In this document: positions 39,231-48,661 of the stretch, piece by piece | How the letters are laid out: every line of letters begins with the position of its first letter | Numbering within the stretch: position 1 is the stretch's first letter | NCBI GenBank assembly: GCA_903861645.1 | Contig: CAIOVE010000011.1 | Coordinates: 1 to 64,000, forward strand | Length of the DNA: 64,000 bases | Direction: 5' to 3' | Source of the DNA: an uncultured Hyphomicrobiales bacterium | Lineage (GTDB): Bacteria > Pseudomonadota > Alphaproteobacteria > Rhizobiales > Beijerinckiaceae | The notes under the pieces: generated by a model | What the model saw: only the letters and a program-made list of their open reading frames with translations | Told to the model about the DNA's origin: nothing | The model's database searches: none | Program-made: the position numbers and the translations under genes

Positions 39231-39242
39231 ATGGTTAACCAT
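39231..39242. promoter_or_regulatory. 12-base palindrome upstream of tamA
   Basis: ATGGTTAACCAT is a perfect palindrome 85 bases before the tamA start. It includes TTAACCAT, an 8-base CtrA-like half site described in Caulobacter; a second TTAACC lies at 39254-39259 but not at canonical CtrA spacing. Regulation by CtrA is possible, unproven. Confidence 0.35.
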
Positions 39243-39327
39243 GCCCCCAGCCATTAACCCTGTTCTCATGGACGGGCGGACGGTCCGGGATTATGGTTTA
39301 CGGAATTGCCATTGAAAGTTTGGGGCC

Positions 39328-41292
39328 TTGTCTTCCGCGCGTACTGCAATCACGGCCGCCCTGGGATCGATCATTCTGTCGTTTCCCGCGGCCGACGAGG
39401 CCTTTGCGTTTGATTTTCTTGGCCTTTTTGGCTCCAAGGAAGAAGCGCCGACGCCACGCGCCGACGCCCTGCCCTACAATGTCGAGGTGATTGGCCTCAA
39501 CGGGCGAAAAGACCTGGAAACCATTGTCAAGGACGCCTCGAACACGTGGCGCTTGCGGCAGGAGGCGCCCTCCACCGGCGCGGGACTGTCGCGCCGCGCG
39601 GTCGCCGATTTTCCCCGGCTGTCCGAGGCCCTGCGCGCCAGCGGCTATTTCGACGCCACGGTGCGGATGAGCGTCGCGGGCGTACCGGTCACGCCCGATG
39701 GCGGCGGCGTGAACGCGGCGGCGGACGCGGCGGAGCGACTGCGCAATCAGGCGGTCGCGCCGGTGCGCGTGGAGGTCGATCCCGGCCCGCTGTTCACGTT
39801 GCGCCATTTGAGCGTCTACGACGCGCGCACGAAGTCGCCCATCGATCACACGCTGTTCTCCAAGCGCGCCTTCGAGATCGCGCCCGACGATCCCGCGCGC
39901 GCCGCGACCCTGCGAAGCCTGCAAACGCAATGGATCGACGAGTTGCGCGGCAAGTCCTATCCGCTGGCGAATATCGCGGCGACGGATGCGACGGTCCATC
40001 ACGAGCAGGATGTGATGGACGCGAAGGTGACGATCGATCCGGGCCCGCGCGCCGGCATTGGCGCGGTTGAAACGCGCGGCTCGCCCGGCATCGACCCGCG
40101 CGTCATCCGTTCCTACATCTATCTGCGCGAGGGTGAGGATTACTCGCCGCAGCGTCTCGCCGACACGCGCAAGTCCGTCGCCAAGATAGAGGCCGTGGGC
40201 TCGGTCAAGGTCATCGACGGCGACAAGCTCGACGCCAACGGCAATCTGCCGATCGCCGTTGAAACGACGGAGCGAAAGGTTCACGCCGTCGGCGCCGCCG
40301 CGCAATACTCCACCGTGGATGGTCCCTCGCTGCGCGCCTACTGGATGGATCGCAATCTGTTCGGCGGCGCCGAGCGGCTGCGTTTCGACGTTACCGGCGG
40401 TCTCGCGCCCTTCACCAGCGGCGCCTCGTTCAATGGCTTCAAGGCGTTGAAGTGGAGCGACATCATCGGCGGCGTCAAGGCGAGCTTTCTCAAGCCGGCG
40501 CTCTGGGGCACGCGCAACGACCTTCTCGTCGACGCCGCGGTCATGCGCGAGAAGACCGACTATTATCAGTCGGCCTACGCCAACATCACGGCGCAGATTC
40601 GTCATCGCTTCAGCGAGACCGCTTCCGTGCAGGGCGGCGTGCTCATCGAGCGTGGGCATTGGGACGACACGTTTGGCGGGCATGACTATTCATTGCTCGG
40701 TTTTCCCGTGTCGGCGACCTATGACAGCACCGACAGCCTGCTCGCGCCAACGAAGGGCTTGCGCGCGGTGGCGGGCGTCACGCCCTTCGTGAACGCGTTG
40801 CCCAATGGCGTCGGCATGGTGGTCTCGAAGGCGCAGGTGTCGACCTATCAGGCGATCGACGACGAGGCGCGCTATATCATCGCCGGGCGCGTGGGCGCGG
40901 GCTCCATTGTCGGCCCCGCCATCGCCGACGTGCCCGCCAGCTATCGCTTCTTCGCGGGCGGCGGCGGTTCGGTGCGCGGCTACGCCTATCGCTCGCTGAG
41001 CCCGACGGACGCGGCCGGCAATTATGTCGGCGGCCGCAGCCTGTTCGAGGCGTCGCTGGAGGCGCGCGTCAAGATCACGGACGAAATCGGCATCGTGCCC
41101 TTTGTCGACACGGGATCGGCTTTCAACGCATCCGTGCCGAATTTCAGCACGTACATGCGCACGGCCGCCGGCGTCGGTCTGCGCTATTACACGGGCATAG
41201 GCCCGGTAAGGCTCGATGTCGCCACGCCGCTCAACCCGCGCAATGGCGACGCGCGCGTCGCCGTGTTCATCGGCATCGGCGAGGCCTTCTGA
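39328..41292 (+). CDS. tamA: Outer-membrane translocation/assembly protein TamA
   Basis: 654 residues. A signal peptide (about 27 residues, to DEAFA) precedes POTRA repeats (LRHLSVYDARTKSPI, IGAVETRGSPGIDPRVIRSYIYLREGEDYSP) and the Omp85 barrel with the lid-lock motif GGGSVRGYAYRSL. The chain ends in the aromatic residue typical of barrel proteins (GIGEAF). With TamB it supports insertion of autotransporters and lipid transport across the periplasm. The only in-frame start upstream of the signal segment is TTG 39328; an in-frame stop lies at 39313-39315. A TTG start is unusual here. Confidence 0.9.
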   Translation: MSSARTAITAALGSIILSFPAADEAFAFDFLGLFGSKEEAPTPRADALPYNVEVIGLNGRKDLETIVKDASNTWRLRQEAPSTGAGLSRRAVADFPRLSEALRASGYFDATVRMSVAGVPVTPDGGGVNAAADAAERLRNQAVAPVRVEVDPGPLFTLRHLSVYDARTKSPIDHTLFSKRAFEIAPDDPARAATLRSLQTQWIDELRGKSYPLANIAATDATVHHEQDVMDAKVTIDPGPRAGIGAVETRGSPGIDPRVIRSYIYLREGEDYSPQRLADTRKSVAKIEAVGSVKVIDGDKLDANGNLPIAVETTERKVHAVGAAAQYSTVDGPSLRAYWMDRNLFGGAERLRFDVTGGLAPFTSGASFNGFKALKWSDIIGGVKASFLKPALWGTRNDLLVDAAVMREKTDYYQSAYANITAQIRHRFSETASVQGGVLIERGHWDDTFGGHDYSLLGFPVSATYDSTDSLLAPTKGLRAVAGVTPFVNALPNGVGMVVSKAQVSTYQAIDDEARYIIAGRVGAGSIVGPAIADVPASYRFFAGGGGSVRGYAYRSLSPTDAAGNYVGGRSLFEASLEARVKITDEIGIVPFVDTGSAFNASVPNFSTYMRTAAGVGLRYYTGIGPVRLDVATPLNPRNGDARVAVFIGIGEAF

Positions 41293-44200
41293 TGGAGCGC
41301 CCGCGACGCTTTCCCTCGCGGCGCGCCACGATCATTGGCCTGCCGCTGCTCGCGCTCGCCATCGCCGGCGGCTTCATGCAAAGCGCGCCCGGTGGCGTCT
41401 GGCTGGCGGGCATGGTCTCGCGCGCCGCGTCGTCGCCGGACATGGCGCTGTCCATTGGCGCCATCGAGCATCCGCTGTCCTCGACGGTCGTCGCGCGCGA
41501 CATCGCGCTCGCCGACGGCAAGGGGGTCTGGCTGCGCGTTGACCGCGTCGCAATCGACTGGGCGCGGCTCGCCCTGTTTGGCGCGCGCGCGGAAATAGAA
41601 CGCGTCGCCATCGGCAAGGTGGAGGCTTTGCGCCGCCCCGAGCCCGCGCCCGCCGCGGCCCGGACGACCGCCAAAAGCGATGGGCCGATGATCCCGCGTT
41701 TGCCGGTGACGGTGCATGTCGCCGCCTACGCGCTGGATCATCTCATACTGGCCGAACCCATCGCGGGCGCGGCGATGGACCTCGCCCTTGGCGGCGGAGC
41801 GGACCTCGGCGCGAATGGCGCGGCGCTGACGCTGAACGTGAAGCGCCTCGACGCGCCCGGCGCCATTGCGACCGACGTCGCCTTTGATCCAAATGGCGGA
41901 CATTTGCGACTTAATGTCGACGCGCGCGAACCCGCCGGCGGACTCGTCGCGCGAATGGCGAAAATTCCGGGCTTGCCGCCCGTCGAAATCAGCCTGGCGG
42001 GCGATGGTCCGCTCGATGATTTTCGCGCGACGCTCGCCGCCGTCGCTGGCGACGCCATCGGCGCGAAGGGAACCTTCGCGGTGACGCGAAAGGGCGACGC
42101 GCGCGCGTTTTCGGCCGCGCTCGACGCGCGCGTCGCGCCGCTGCTGCCCGTCGATGTCAGGCCGTTGTTCGCCGCCACGACCCAAGTGGAGGCGACGGGC
42201 GCCGTCGCCGCCGATGGCGCGACGACCCTCGATCATCTGACGCTGACCGCGGCCGGCCTAAGCGCCAATGCCGCCGGAAGCATGGACGCGAAAGGCGTCA
42301 TTGACGCGACGGCGAGCGTGCACGGCGCGCCGGAAGCCGGAGGCGCGGCGTTCCGCGCGCGGACGCTCGACGCGCGCGCCCACGCGACCGGCGTCGTCGC
42401 GCGCCTCGACGTGGCGCTGCAAGCCGTCGCGGAAGACTTCGCCTTCAAGTCAGGTCATTTCGGTCGCCTCGACGCGGATATTCGCACGCGCTTCGACGGC
42501 GGACCGCTCGCCGCGACGGTTTCGGCGACGATCGAGGGGCCGCGATCAGGCGTGGCGGCGCTCGATGGCCTGCTTGGCAAGCGCGTCGCCATCACGGGCG
42601 TCGCGCGCACCCTGGCGGACGGCGGATTTGGCTTCGAGAATTTCTCCGTCGCCGGCGAAAACGCGCGCGCGGACATCGACGGCGCGGCGACGAAGGAAAC
42701 CGCCACCGTTGTCGCGCGCCTCGATATTCCGCAGGTCAAGCGCGCCGACGCGCGCGTCACCGGTCACGCATCGGCGACGGCGAAACTGTCTGGCTCGCTG
42801 CTCAAGCCCGACCTCGCCTTCGAGATCGCGCTTGTCGACGCGACCGCGCTCGGCCGCGGCGTGCCGCGACTTGCGTTGAAGGGCGAGGCGCATGACCTCC
42901 TCGGCGACGCCAACGCGACGGCGTCGCTCGATGGAACCATCGATGGAAAGACCGCGCGCGGATCGGCGCGCGCCGCGCGCGCTGGCAAGGGCTTCGTCAT
43001 CGACGGTCTCGATGTCGCCATCGGTCGCGCCACGCTGAAAGGCGCGGTGACGCTGGACGAGGCGCAACTCGCGACGGGGCGCCTCGCGCTGTCGGTGCCC
43101 GATCTCGACGACCTCTCGGCCATGGCGCTGCAAAAGCTCGCCGGACAAATCAACGCCGATATCGGGCTGGAAGCTTCGGCCGGCGGACAGAACGTCAGCG
43201 TGACCGCGAGCGGCGCGGCCATTCGCGCGCCGCAAATCGCGCTGGATCGCCTGAGCGCGCGCATCGCGGGTCGCGATGTGTTGCGACGACCCGCGCTCGA
43301 CGGCGAGGCCAGCGTCGAAAACGTCCGCGTCGGCAAGGAGACGATCACGCGCGCGCGCGTAACGGCGAAGCCCGATGGCGCGGGCGCGGCGCTGGATGTC
43401 GCGGTCGACGCGCGCGGGTTCGCGATTCTTGGCCGCGCCTTGCTGACGCCGGGCGAGCGCATGCGCGTCGATATCGCAAGCCTGAGCGCGCAGCGCGGCG
43501 GCCAGCGACTTTCGCTCGCCGGCCCCGCCGTGGTGACGACGGGCGCGGGACGCACGGACATTAAAGGGCTCGCCGTCAACATCGGCGGCGGTCGACTGGA
43601 TATCGATGGCTCGGTTGGCGAGCGCCTCGACATCATCGCGAAGGCGCGCGCCATCCCGCTCTCCGTCGCGAACATGGCGGACGCCTCGCTCGCGCTCGAG
43701 GGCGCGCTCAATGGCGAGGCGCGCATCGGCGGCGACATGAAGGCGCCGACGGGCGACTGGAAAGTCACCATCGCCAAGCTTGTTTCGCCGCAAACAAAAT
43801 CCAATGGACTGCCGGCGATCGACATCGCCGCGAGCGGACGCCTCGCCGGTGGTCGCACGAGCGTCGACGCCGACGTCGCGCTGGGGACCAACAGCCGCGT
43901 GAAGGTCGGCGGCTCCGCGCCCGTCGACGGCGCCGGCGCGCTCGATGTCACGATCAAGGGCCTGGTCGACGCGGCTCTGGCGAACACGGCGCTCGCGGCC
44001 AACGGCCAGACGCTGCGCGGCAAGGCCAATCTCGACATGCGCGTCACCGGCTCCGCGGCGGCGCCCATGTTCGCGGGCGAAATAACCATGGCCGATGGCG
44101 CCTTCGCCGACCCGCTGAACGGCGTCAATCTCGACAAGATCAACGCGCGCGTGGAAGCGCGTGGCCGCGAGTTGAACATCGCCTCGCTCGGCGCGGCGAC

Positions 44201-45251
44201 GCGCAATGGCGGCCAGATCAGCGCGACGGGCCATGTCGCCATCGCGCCCGATCAGGGCATGCCCGGCGCGATCCACGTCACCGCGCGCAACGCGCAACTC
44301 GCCAGCACCGACACGGTGTCGGCCACGGCCGATCTCGATCTCGATATTTCCGGCGCCATGGGCAGCGCGCCGAAGGTCAATGGGCGCGTGACGATCCAGA
44401 CCATGGACGTCACCGTGCCCGATCGGATTCCCGCCTCGCTGAAGCCGTTGCCGGGCACCATTCATATCGACGCGAAGGGCTTCGCGCGCCAGATGCTCGA
44501 ACTAGAACGCCGGCAGAAAGCGAAAGCCGCCGCGCGGAAATCCTCGTTCGACGCCACGCTCGAACTCGCGATTTCCGCGCCCAACCGAATCTTCGTGCGC
44601 GGGCGCGGCATCGACGCGGAGTTTGGCGGCGATCTGAAGCTCAATGGCTCGATCCTGAAGCCCAACGCCATGGGCGCCTTCGACCTGCGCCGCGGCAAGA
44701 TGCAACTGTTGGCCCAGCGCATCGATCTCACCAGCGGCAAGCTGACCTTCGCCGGCGGACTGACGCCGGAACTCGACTTCGTCGCCTCGACCACCGCGGG
44801 CGACGTCACGGCCAATGTCGGCGTCAGCGGCCCCGCCAACGCGCCCGTTTTCGCGTTCACCTCGACGCCGGAACTGCCATCGGACGAGGTGCTCTCGCGC
44901 CTGTTGTTCGCGAAGGCGTCGGGGTCGTTGTCGCCCTTCCAGGCGGTGCAACTGGCGGGCGCGCTCGCGCAGTTTTCCGGCGCGGGCTCGGGGATCGACG
45001 CCTTCGAGAAGATGCGCAAGGCGCTGGGCGTGGATTCGCTCGACATCGACGCCAGCGGCTCCAATGGCCCCAGGGTGGGCGCGTCGCGCTACATTTCGGA
45101 TAACATCAGCGTCGGCGTGAAAACCGGGACGAAGCCCGAGGAATCAGCCGTCAACGTCGGCGTCGACGTCACCAAGCGGATCCGCGTGCAGGGCGAGACC
45201 AGCATGGATGGCAAGACATCGGTCGGCGTCGGCGTGGAGTGGGAATATTGA
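41292..45251 (+). CDS. tamB: Translocation/assembly module protein TamB (AsmA/DUF490 family)
   Basis: 1319 residues. N-terminal membrane anchor (about residues 11-32), then a long repeated beta-strand region that in this family forms a periplasm-spanning hydrophobic groove, and the C-terminal DUF490/TamB domain (GDLKLNGSILKPNAMGAFDLRRGKMQ, ending with aromatic EWEY). The ATG shares one base with the tamA stop. Very high GC produces long antisense open frames over this gene. Confidence 0.92.
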   Translation: MERPRRFPSRRATIIGLPLLALAIAGGFMQSAPGGVWLAGMVSRAASSPDMALSIGAIEHPLSSTVVARDIALADGKGVWLRVDRVAIDWARLALFGARAEIERVAIGKVEALRRPEPAPAAARTTAKSDGPMIPRLPVTVHVAAYALDHLILAEPIAGAAMDLALGGGADLGANGAALTLNVKRLDAPGAIATDVAFDPNGGHLRLNVDAREPAGGLVARMAKIPGLPPVEISLAGDGPLDDFRATLAAVAGDAIGAKGTFAVTRKGDARAFSAALDARVAPLLPVDVRPLFAATTQVEATGAVAADGATTLDHLTLTAAGLSANAAGSMDAKGVIDATASVHGAPEAGGAAFRARTLDARAHATGVVARLDVALQAVAEDFAFKSGHFGRLDADIRTRFDGGPLAATVSATIEGPRSGVAALDGLLGKRVAITGVARTLADGGFGFENFSVAGENARADIDGAATKETATVVARLDIPQVKRADARVTGHASATAKLSGSLLKPDLAFEIALVDATALGRGVPRLALKGEAHDLLGDANATASLDGTIDGKTARGSARAARAGKGFVIDGLDVAIGRATLKGAVTLDEAQLATGRLALSVPDLDDLSAMALQKLAGQINADIGLEASAGGQNVSVTASGAAIRAPQIALDRLSARIAGRDVLRRPALDGEASVENVRVGKETITRARVTAKPDGAGAALDVAVDARGFAILGRALLTPGERMRVDIASLSAQRGGQRLSLAGPAVVTTGAGRTDIKGLAVNIGGGRLDIDGSVGERLDIIAKARAIPLSVANMADASLALEGALNGEARIGGDMKAPTGDWKVTIAKLVSPQTKSNGLPAIDIAASGRLAGGRTSVDADVALGTNSRVKVGGSAPVDGAGALDVTIKGLVDAALANTALAANGQTLRGKANLDMRVTGSAAAPMFAGEITMADGAFADPLNGVNLDKINARVEARGRELNIASLGAATRNGGQISATGHVAIAPDQGMPGAIHVTARNAQLASTDTVSATADLDLDISGAMGSAPKVNGRVTIQTMDVTVPDRIPASLKPLPGTIHIDAKGFARQMLELERRQKAKAAARKSSFDATLELAISAPNRIFVRGRGIDAEFGGDLKLNGSILKPNAMGAFDLRRGKMQLLAQRIDLTSGKLTFAGGLTPELDFVASTTAGDVTANVGVSGPANAPVFAFTSTPELPSDEVLSRLLFAKASGSLSPFQAVQLAGALAQFSGAGSGIDAFEKMRKALGVDSLDIDASGSNGPRVGASRYISDNISVGVKTGTKPEESAVNVGVDVTKRIRVQGETSMDGKTSVGVGVEWEY

Positions 45252-45721
45252 GCGCGCCGCCGCACGCCTCGCGGCGGGACCGGATCGTCCTGGCTCTGTA
45301 TCGTTCCCTCGGCGCGGGCGTGGGCATCGGCCTGATGGAGTTCTTCGCCAATCTCGCCAACGAACCACTGGCGCGCGTGCCCTTCGTGACCTCGATCGTT
45401 CTGACCATGGCCCTGCCCGAGGCGCCGCCGGCCCAGCCCCGCGCCATCATCGGCGGCCATGTCTTGAGCGCGGCCGCCGGCTATCTCTGCGCTTCCGTCA
45501 TGGGTGGCGGCCCCATCGCGGGCGCGGCGGCCGTCGGACTCGCCACGCTGGCGATGATTCTCGCCGATTGCATGCATCCGCCCGCCGGCATCAACGCCAT
45601 ATTAATCACGTCGATGGCGCTCGGCCCCGGATGGATCCTCAACCCGGTTCTGGCGGGCGCGCTCCTGCTGACGGCTTTCGTCCACGTCTGGCGCGTTGGC
45701 GAGAGACGCCTGCGAAAATAA
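45248..45721 (+). CDS. HPP-family integral membrane protein
   Basis: 157 residues, four to five hydrophobic helices. The HPP motif is visible in ADCMHPPAGINAIL. Some HPP proteins act in nitrite or ion transport across membranes. The TTG start at 45248 overlaps the tamB stop and has GGAG 8 bases upstream; a GTG at 45239 is an alternative. Translationally coupled to tamB. The functional link to TamAB is unknown. Confidence 0.82.
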   Translation: MSAPPHASRRDRIVLALYRSLGAGVGIGLMEFFANLANEPLARVPFVTSIVLTMALPEAPPAQPRAIIGGHVLSAAAGYLCASVMGGGPIAGAAAVGLATLAMILADCMHPPAGINAILITSMALGPGWILNPVLAGALLLTAFVHVWRVGERRLRK

Positions 45722-45920
45722 ATGTCGCTGGACGGGAATTTCCCCTTATTTCGTCGCCGCTGGATCAAGCGGTCGCCTTGTCATCGCCATGGCCTGTCTC
45801 TATGCAGGCCCGCTAGGGTCGCCCTTCCGGGGGCGGGTGGAGCGCGCGCGTTTGCCGCGGCGCGCTTTTTTCGCGGGGGCGATACATCATGCGAGTTGGC
45901 GATTGCCCAAGGTCGGAGCC

Positions 45921-47012
45921 ATGTCCCCGGCCCAGGAAAAAAGGTGCGCGCGCTTGACCCGGGACTTGTTGCTGGAAGAACGCCCCGCCGAAACCGCGGC
46001 CGGCGCGAGCGAGGCGCGGCGATGGTTGCCGATTCTGGCCCGCTACCGCGAGCCCAACGCCATGCGCGGCTGGCTGGAACTGGGGATCACGGCGGCGGCG
46101 CTGGCGGCGACATGGGCGGCGATGTGGTGGTCGCTGTCGGTTTCCTACTGGCTGTGCCTGTTGCTCGCCATTCCCGGCGCGGGCCTTGTCGTGCGTGTTT
46201 TCGTCATTCAGCACGACTGTGGCCACGGCGCCTATTTTCGCCATCGCGCGCTCAATGACCTGCTGGGGCGCGCGCTCGGCGTCGTCACCCTGACCCCCTA
46301 CGACGTCTGGAAGCGCGCCCACGCGATTCATCACGCGACCTCGGGCAATCTCAATCGCCGCGGCGTGGGCGACATCACGACCCTGACCGTGCGCGAATAT
46401 CAATCGCGCCCCTTCTCCCAGCGCATGGCTTACCGGCTTTATCGCAACCCCCTGATCCTGTTTGTCGTTGGTCCGGCCTACATGTTCGTTCTGCAACATC
46501 GCCTGCCGATCGGCTTCATGCGCGGCGGGGCGACGCCCTGGCTGAGCGCCATGGGCACCAACGCCATGATCGGCCTCGCGGCGACGGGCCTGATCATGCT
46601 CGTCGGCCTCTGGCCCTTCCTGCTGATCCAGGCGCCGCTGACCCTGCTCGCGGCCTCGATGGGCGTCTGGCTGTTCTATGTCCAGCACCAGTTCGAGAAC
46701 ACGACCTGGGAAAAGGACGGCGAATGGAACGTCTCGGACGCCGCCCTCAACGGCAGTTCCTATTACGACCTGCCGGCGGTGCTGCGCTGGTTCACGGCCA
46801 GCATCGGTGTGCATCACGTGCATCACCTGTGCAGCCGCATACCGTTCTATCGGCTCCAGCAGGTGATGAGCGACCACCCCGATCTCGCGCGCGTCCATCG
46901 TCTGACAATCGCGCAGAGCCTGAAATGCGTGCCCTTGGCGCTCTGGGACGAGGACCGCCGTCGCCTCGTCTCCTTCGCCGAAGCGCGCGGCGACCGGGCG
47001 CCGCGAGCTTAG
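45921..47012 (+). CDS. Fatty acid desaturase, DesA/delta-12-like
   Basis: 363 residues with four membrane helices. All three histidine boxes of a di-iron membrane desaturase are present: HDCGH (98-102), HAIHH (134-138) and HHVHH (298-302). It would insert a double bond into membrane phospholipid acyl chains. ATG 45921 is preceded closely by GGAG. The 199 bases between the HPP gene and this start contain no gene. A strong terminator follows. Confidence 0.9.
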   Translation: MSPAQEKRCARLTRDLLLEERPAETAAGASEARRWLPILARYREPNAMRGWLELGITAAALAATWAAMWWSLSVSYWLCLLLAIPGAGLVVRVFVIQHDCGHGAYFRHRALNDLLGRALGVVTLTPYDVWKRAHAIHHATSGNLNRRGVGDITTLTVREYQSRPFSQRMAYRLYRNPLILFVVGPAYMFVLQHRLPIGFMRGGATPWLSAMGTNAMIGLAATGLIMLVGLWPFLLIQAPLTLLAASMGVWLFYVQHQFENTTWEKDGEWNVSDAALNGSSYYDLPAVLRWFTASIGVHHVHHLCSRIPFYRLQQVMSDHPDLARVHRLTIAQSLKCVPLALWDEDRRRLVSFAEARGDRAPRA

Positions 47013-47067
47013 CCGGGCGGCGCCGAGGCGCTAAATTTGCTTACCATTTGATCGCTGATGAATTTTT

Positions 47068-47101
47068 GTGCGCCGCGGTAATTCCGTGGCGCACTTTTTT
47101 T
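47068..47101 (+). terminator. Rho-independent terminator after the desaturase gene
   Basis: An 11-base stem GTGCGCCGCGG / CCGTGGCGCAC (one G-T wobble), loop TAATT, then seven T. It lies 56 bases after the desaturase stop. The AT-rich flank on the other side (AATTTTT) could make it work in both directions. Confidence 0.9.
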
Positions 47102-47175
47102 GAGCCACGCCCCGCCCGCGCGCCTCGCCGCGCCATAATCGAGCGCTTTGGCCGGAATTGACCGCCAACCCGAGT

Positions 47176-47191
47176 TGGCATGCGCCTTGAT
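47176..47191 (+). promoter_or_regulatory. Candidate sigma-54 promoter of the nitrate operon
   Basis: TGGCATG, 4 bases, TTGAT. The -24 GG is exact and the GG-to-GA distance equals the canonical ten bases, but the -12 position reads GA instead of GC. A nitrogen-controlled (NtrC) promoter would fit the nitrate genes 136 bases downstream. Confidence 0.35.
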
Positions 47192-47207
47192 TGATGAATG
47201 CCGGAAC

Positions 47208-47226
47208 GCGGCGGTCCTCCCGCCGC
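47208..47226 (+). promoter_or_regulatory. Leader hairpin upstream of the nitrate-binding protein gene
   Basis: Perfect 7-base stem GCGGCGG / CCGCCGC with the loop TCCTC, in the untranslated leader about 100 bases before the first gene. Alphaproteobacterial nitrate operons can be controlled by NasT antitermination through leader hairpins. No second matching hairpin or clear T-run terminator was identified, so the role is open. Confidence 0.3.
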
Positions 47227-47326
47227 TCTCCAGACGGCGCTCGGGAGCGTTGTCACGACGGTCCTCCTCCCACCGGCGCGACATTCCCTGGCGGCTCCGG
47301 TTTTTCACATCGATCAGGTGACGCGC

Positions 47327-48628
47327 ATGCCCATGAAGTTCCGCCCAACCGCCAATCTGACGCGGCGCGCCGCGCTCAAGACCAGCGCGGCCGCCCTGGT
47401 GACCGCCTCCGGCATGGCGTTTCCGCGTGGCGTCTTCGCGCAAGGCGCGGGCCCCGAGGTCACCGGCGTGAAGCTCGGCTATATCGCGCTGACCGACGCC
47501 GCCCCGCTCATCGTGGCGAAGGAAAAAGGCATTTTCGACAAATACGGGTTGAAGGATGTCGATGTCGCCAAGCAGGCGTCATGGGCGGCGACACGCGACA
47601 ATCTCGTGCTGGGCGGCGCCAGCAACGGCATCGATGGCGCGCATATCCTGTCGCCGATGCCCTATCTGATTTCAACGGGCAAGGTCACGCAGAACAACGT
47701 GCCAACGCCCATGTATGTGCTCGCCCGCCTCAATTACGACTCGCAGGGCATCTCCGTCTCCAACGAATACAAGGATCTCAAGCCGACGCTCGATTCTTCG
47801 CCGCTCAAGGCCGCCTTCGCGAAGAAGCGCGCGGAGGGCAAGGAAGTGAAGATCGCCATGACCTTCCCCGGCGGCACGCATGACCTTTGGGTTCGCTATT
47901 GGCTGGCCGCCGGCGGCATCGATCCCGACAAGGACGTTTCGACCATCGTCGTGCCGCCGCCGCAGATGGTGGCGAACATGAAGGTCGGCAACATGGATGT
48001 CTTCTGCGTCGGCGAGCCGTGGAACGAGCAACTCGTCAATCAGAACATCGGCTTCACCGCCTGCACCACCGGCGAAATCTGGAAGAAGCACCCGGAAAAG
48101 GCGCTATCCATGCGCGCCGACTGGGTCGACAAGAACCCGCGCGCCACGCAGGCGCTGCTCATGGCCGTGATGGAAGCCCAGCAATGGTGCGAGGCCATGG
48201 CCAACAAGGACGAAATGTCCAACATTCTGGGCAAGCGCCAGTGGTTCAACGTGCCGCCCGCCGACGTTCTCGGACGCCTGAAGGGCGACATCAATTACGG
48301 CGATGGCCGCGTCGCCAAGGGCAGCGATCTCTTCATGAAATTCTGGGCGGGCGGCGTGTCGTTTCCCTACAAGAGCCATGACGCCTGGTTCCTCACCGAG
48401 GATATTCGCTGGGGCAAGTACGACCCGACGATGGATGTCGCCAGCCTTGTCGGCAAGGTCAATCGCGCCGATCTGTGGCGCGAAGCCGCCAAGACGCTTG
48501 GCGTCGCGGCCGCCGACATACCGGCGACGGATTCGCGCGGCGTCGAAACCATGTTCGACGGCAAGATATTCGATCCCGCCGACCCCACCGCCTATCTCAA
48601 GAGCCTCGCGATCAAGCGCGTCGCTTGA
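47327..48628 (+). CDS. nrtA: Nitrate ABC transporter substrate-binding protein (NrtA/NasF type)
   Basis: 433 residues. A Tat-like signal with twin arginine (LTRRAALKT, residues 11-19) is followed by the CmpA/NrtA domain (VKLGYIALTDAAPLIVAKEKGIF, CVGEPWNEQLV). The location in front of permease, ATPase and nitrate reductase genes supports nitrate (or nitrite) as ligand. AGGTGA precedes ATG 47327. A 314-base gap upstream holds a terminator, a sigma-54-like element and a hairpin. Confidence 0.9.
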   Translation: MPMKFRPTANLTRRAALKTSAAALVTASGMAFPRGVFAQGAGPEVTGVKLGYIALTDAAPLIVAKEKGIFDKYGLKDVDVAKQASWAATRDNLVLGGASNGIDGAHILSPMPYLISTGKVTQNNVPTPMYVLARLNYDSQGISVSNEYKDLKPTLDSSPLKAAFAKKRAEGKEVKIAMTFPGGTHDLWVRYWLAAGGIDPDKDVSTIVVPPPQMVANMKVGNMDVFCVGEPWNEQLVNQNIGFTACTTGEIWKKHPEKALSMRADWVDKNPRATQALLMAVMEAQQWCEAMANKDEMSNILGKRQWFNVPPADVLGRLKGDINYGDGRVAKGSDLFMKFWAGGVSFPYKSHDAWFLTEDIRWGKYDPTMDVASLVGKVNRADLWREAAKTLGVAAADIPATDSRGVETMFDGKIFDPADPTAYLKSLAIKRVA

Positions 48629-48661
48629 CCGTCTGGAATCCAAACATCGCAGGAAGTTGGC

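Noticed and set aside
39231-39260. A full CtrA binding site upstream of tamA
   Set aside because: Two TTAACC-like elements are present, but the 15-base gap between TTAA boxes does not match TTAA-N7-TTAA. Kept only as a palindrome.
42546-44465. A 639-codon minus-strand open frame, and another of 492 codons, inside tamB
   Set aside because: Both are antisense shadows of the TamB coding sequence with Arg/Ala-rich nonsense products.
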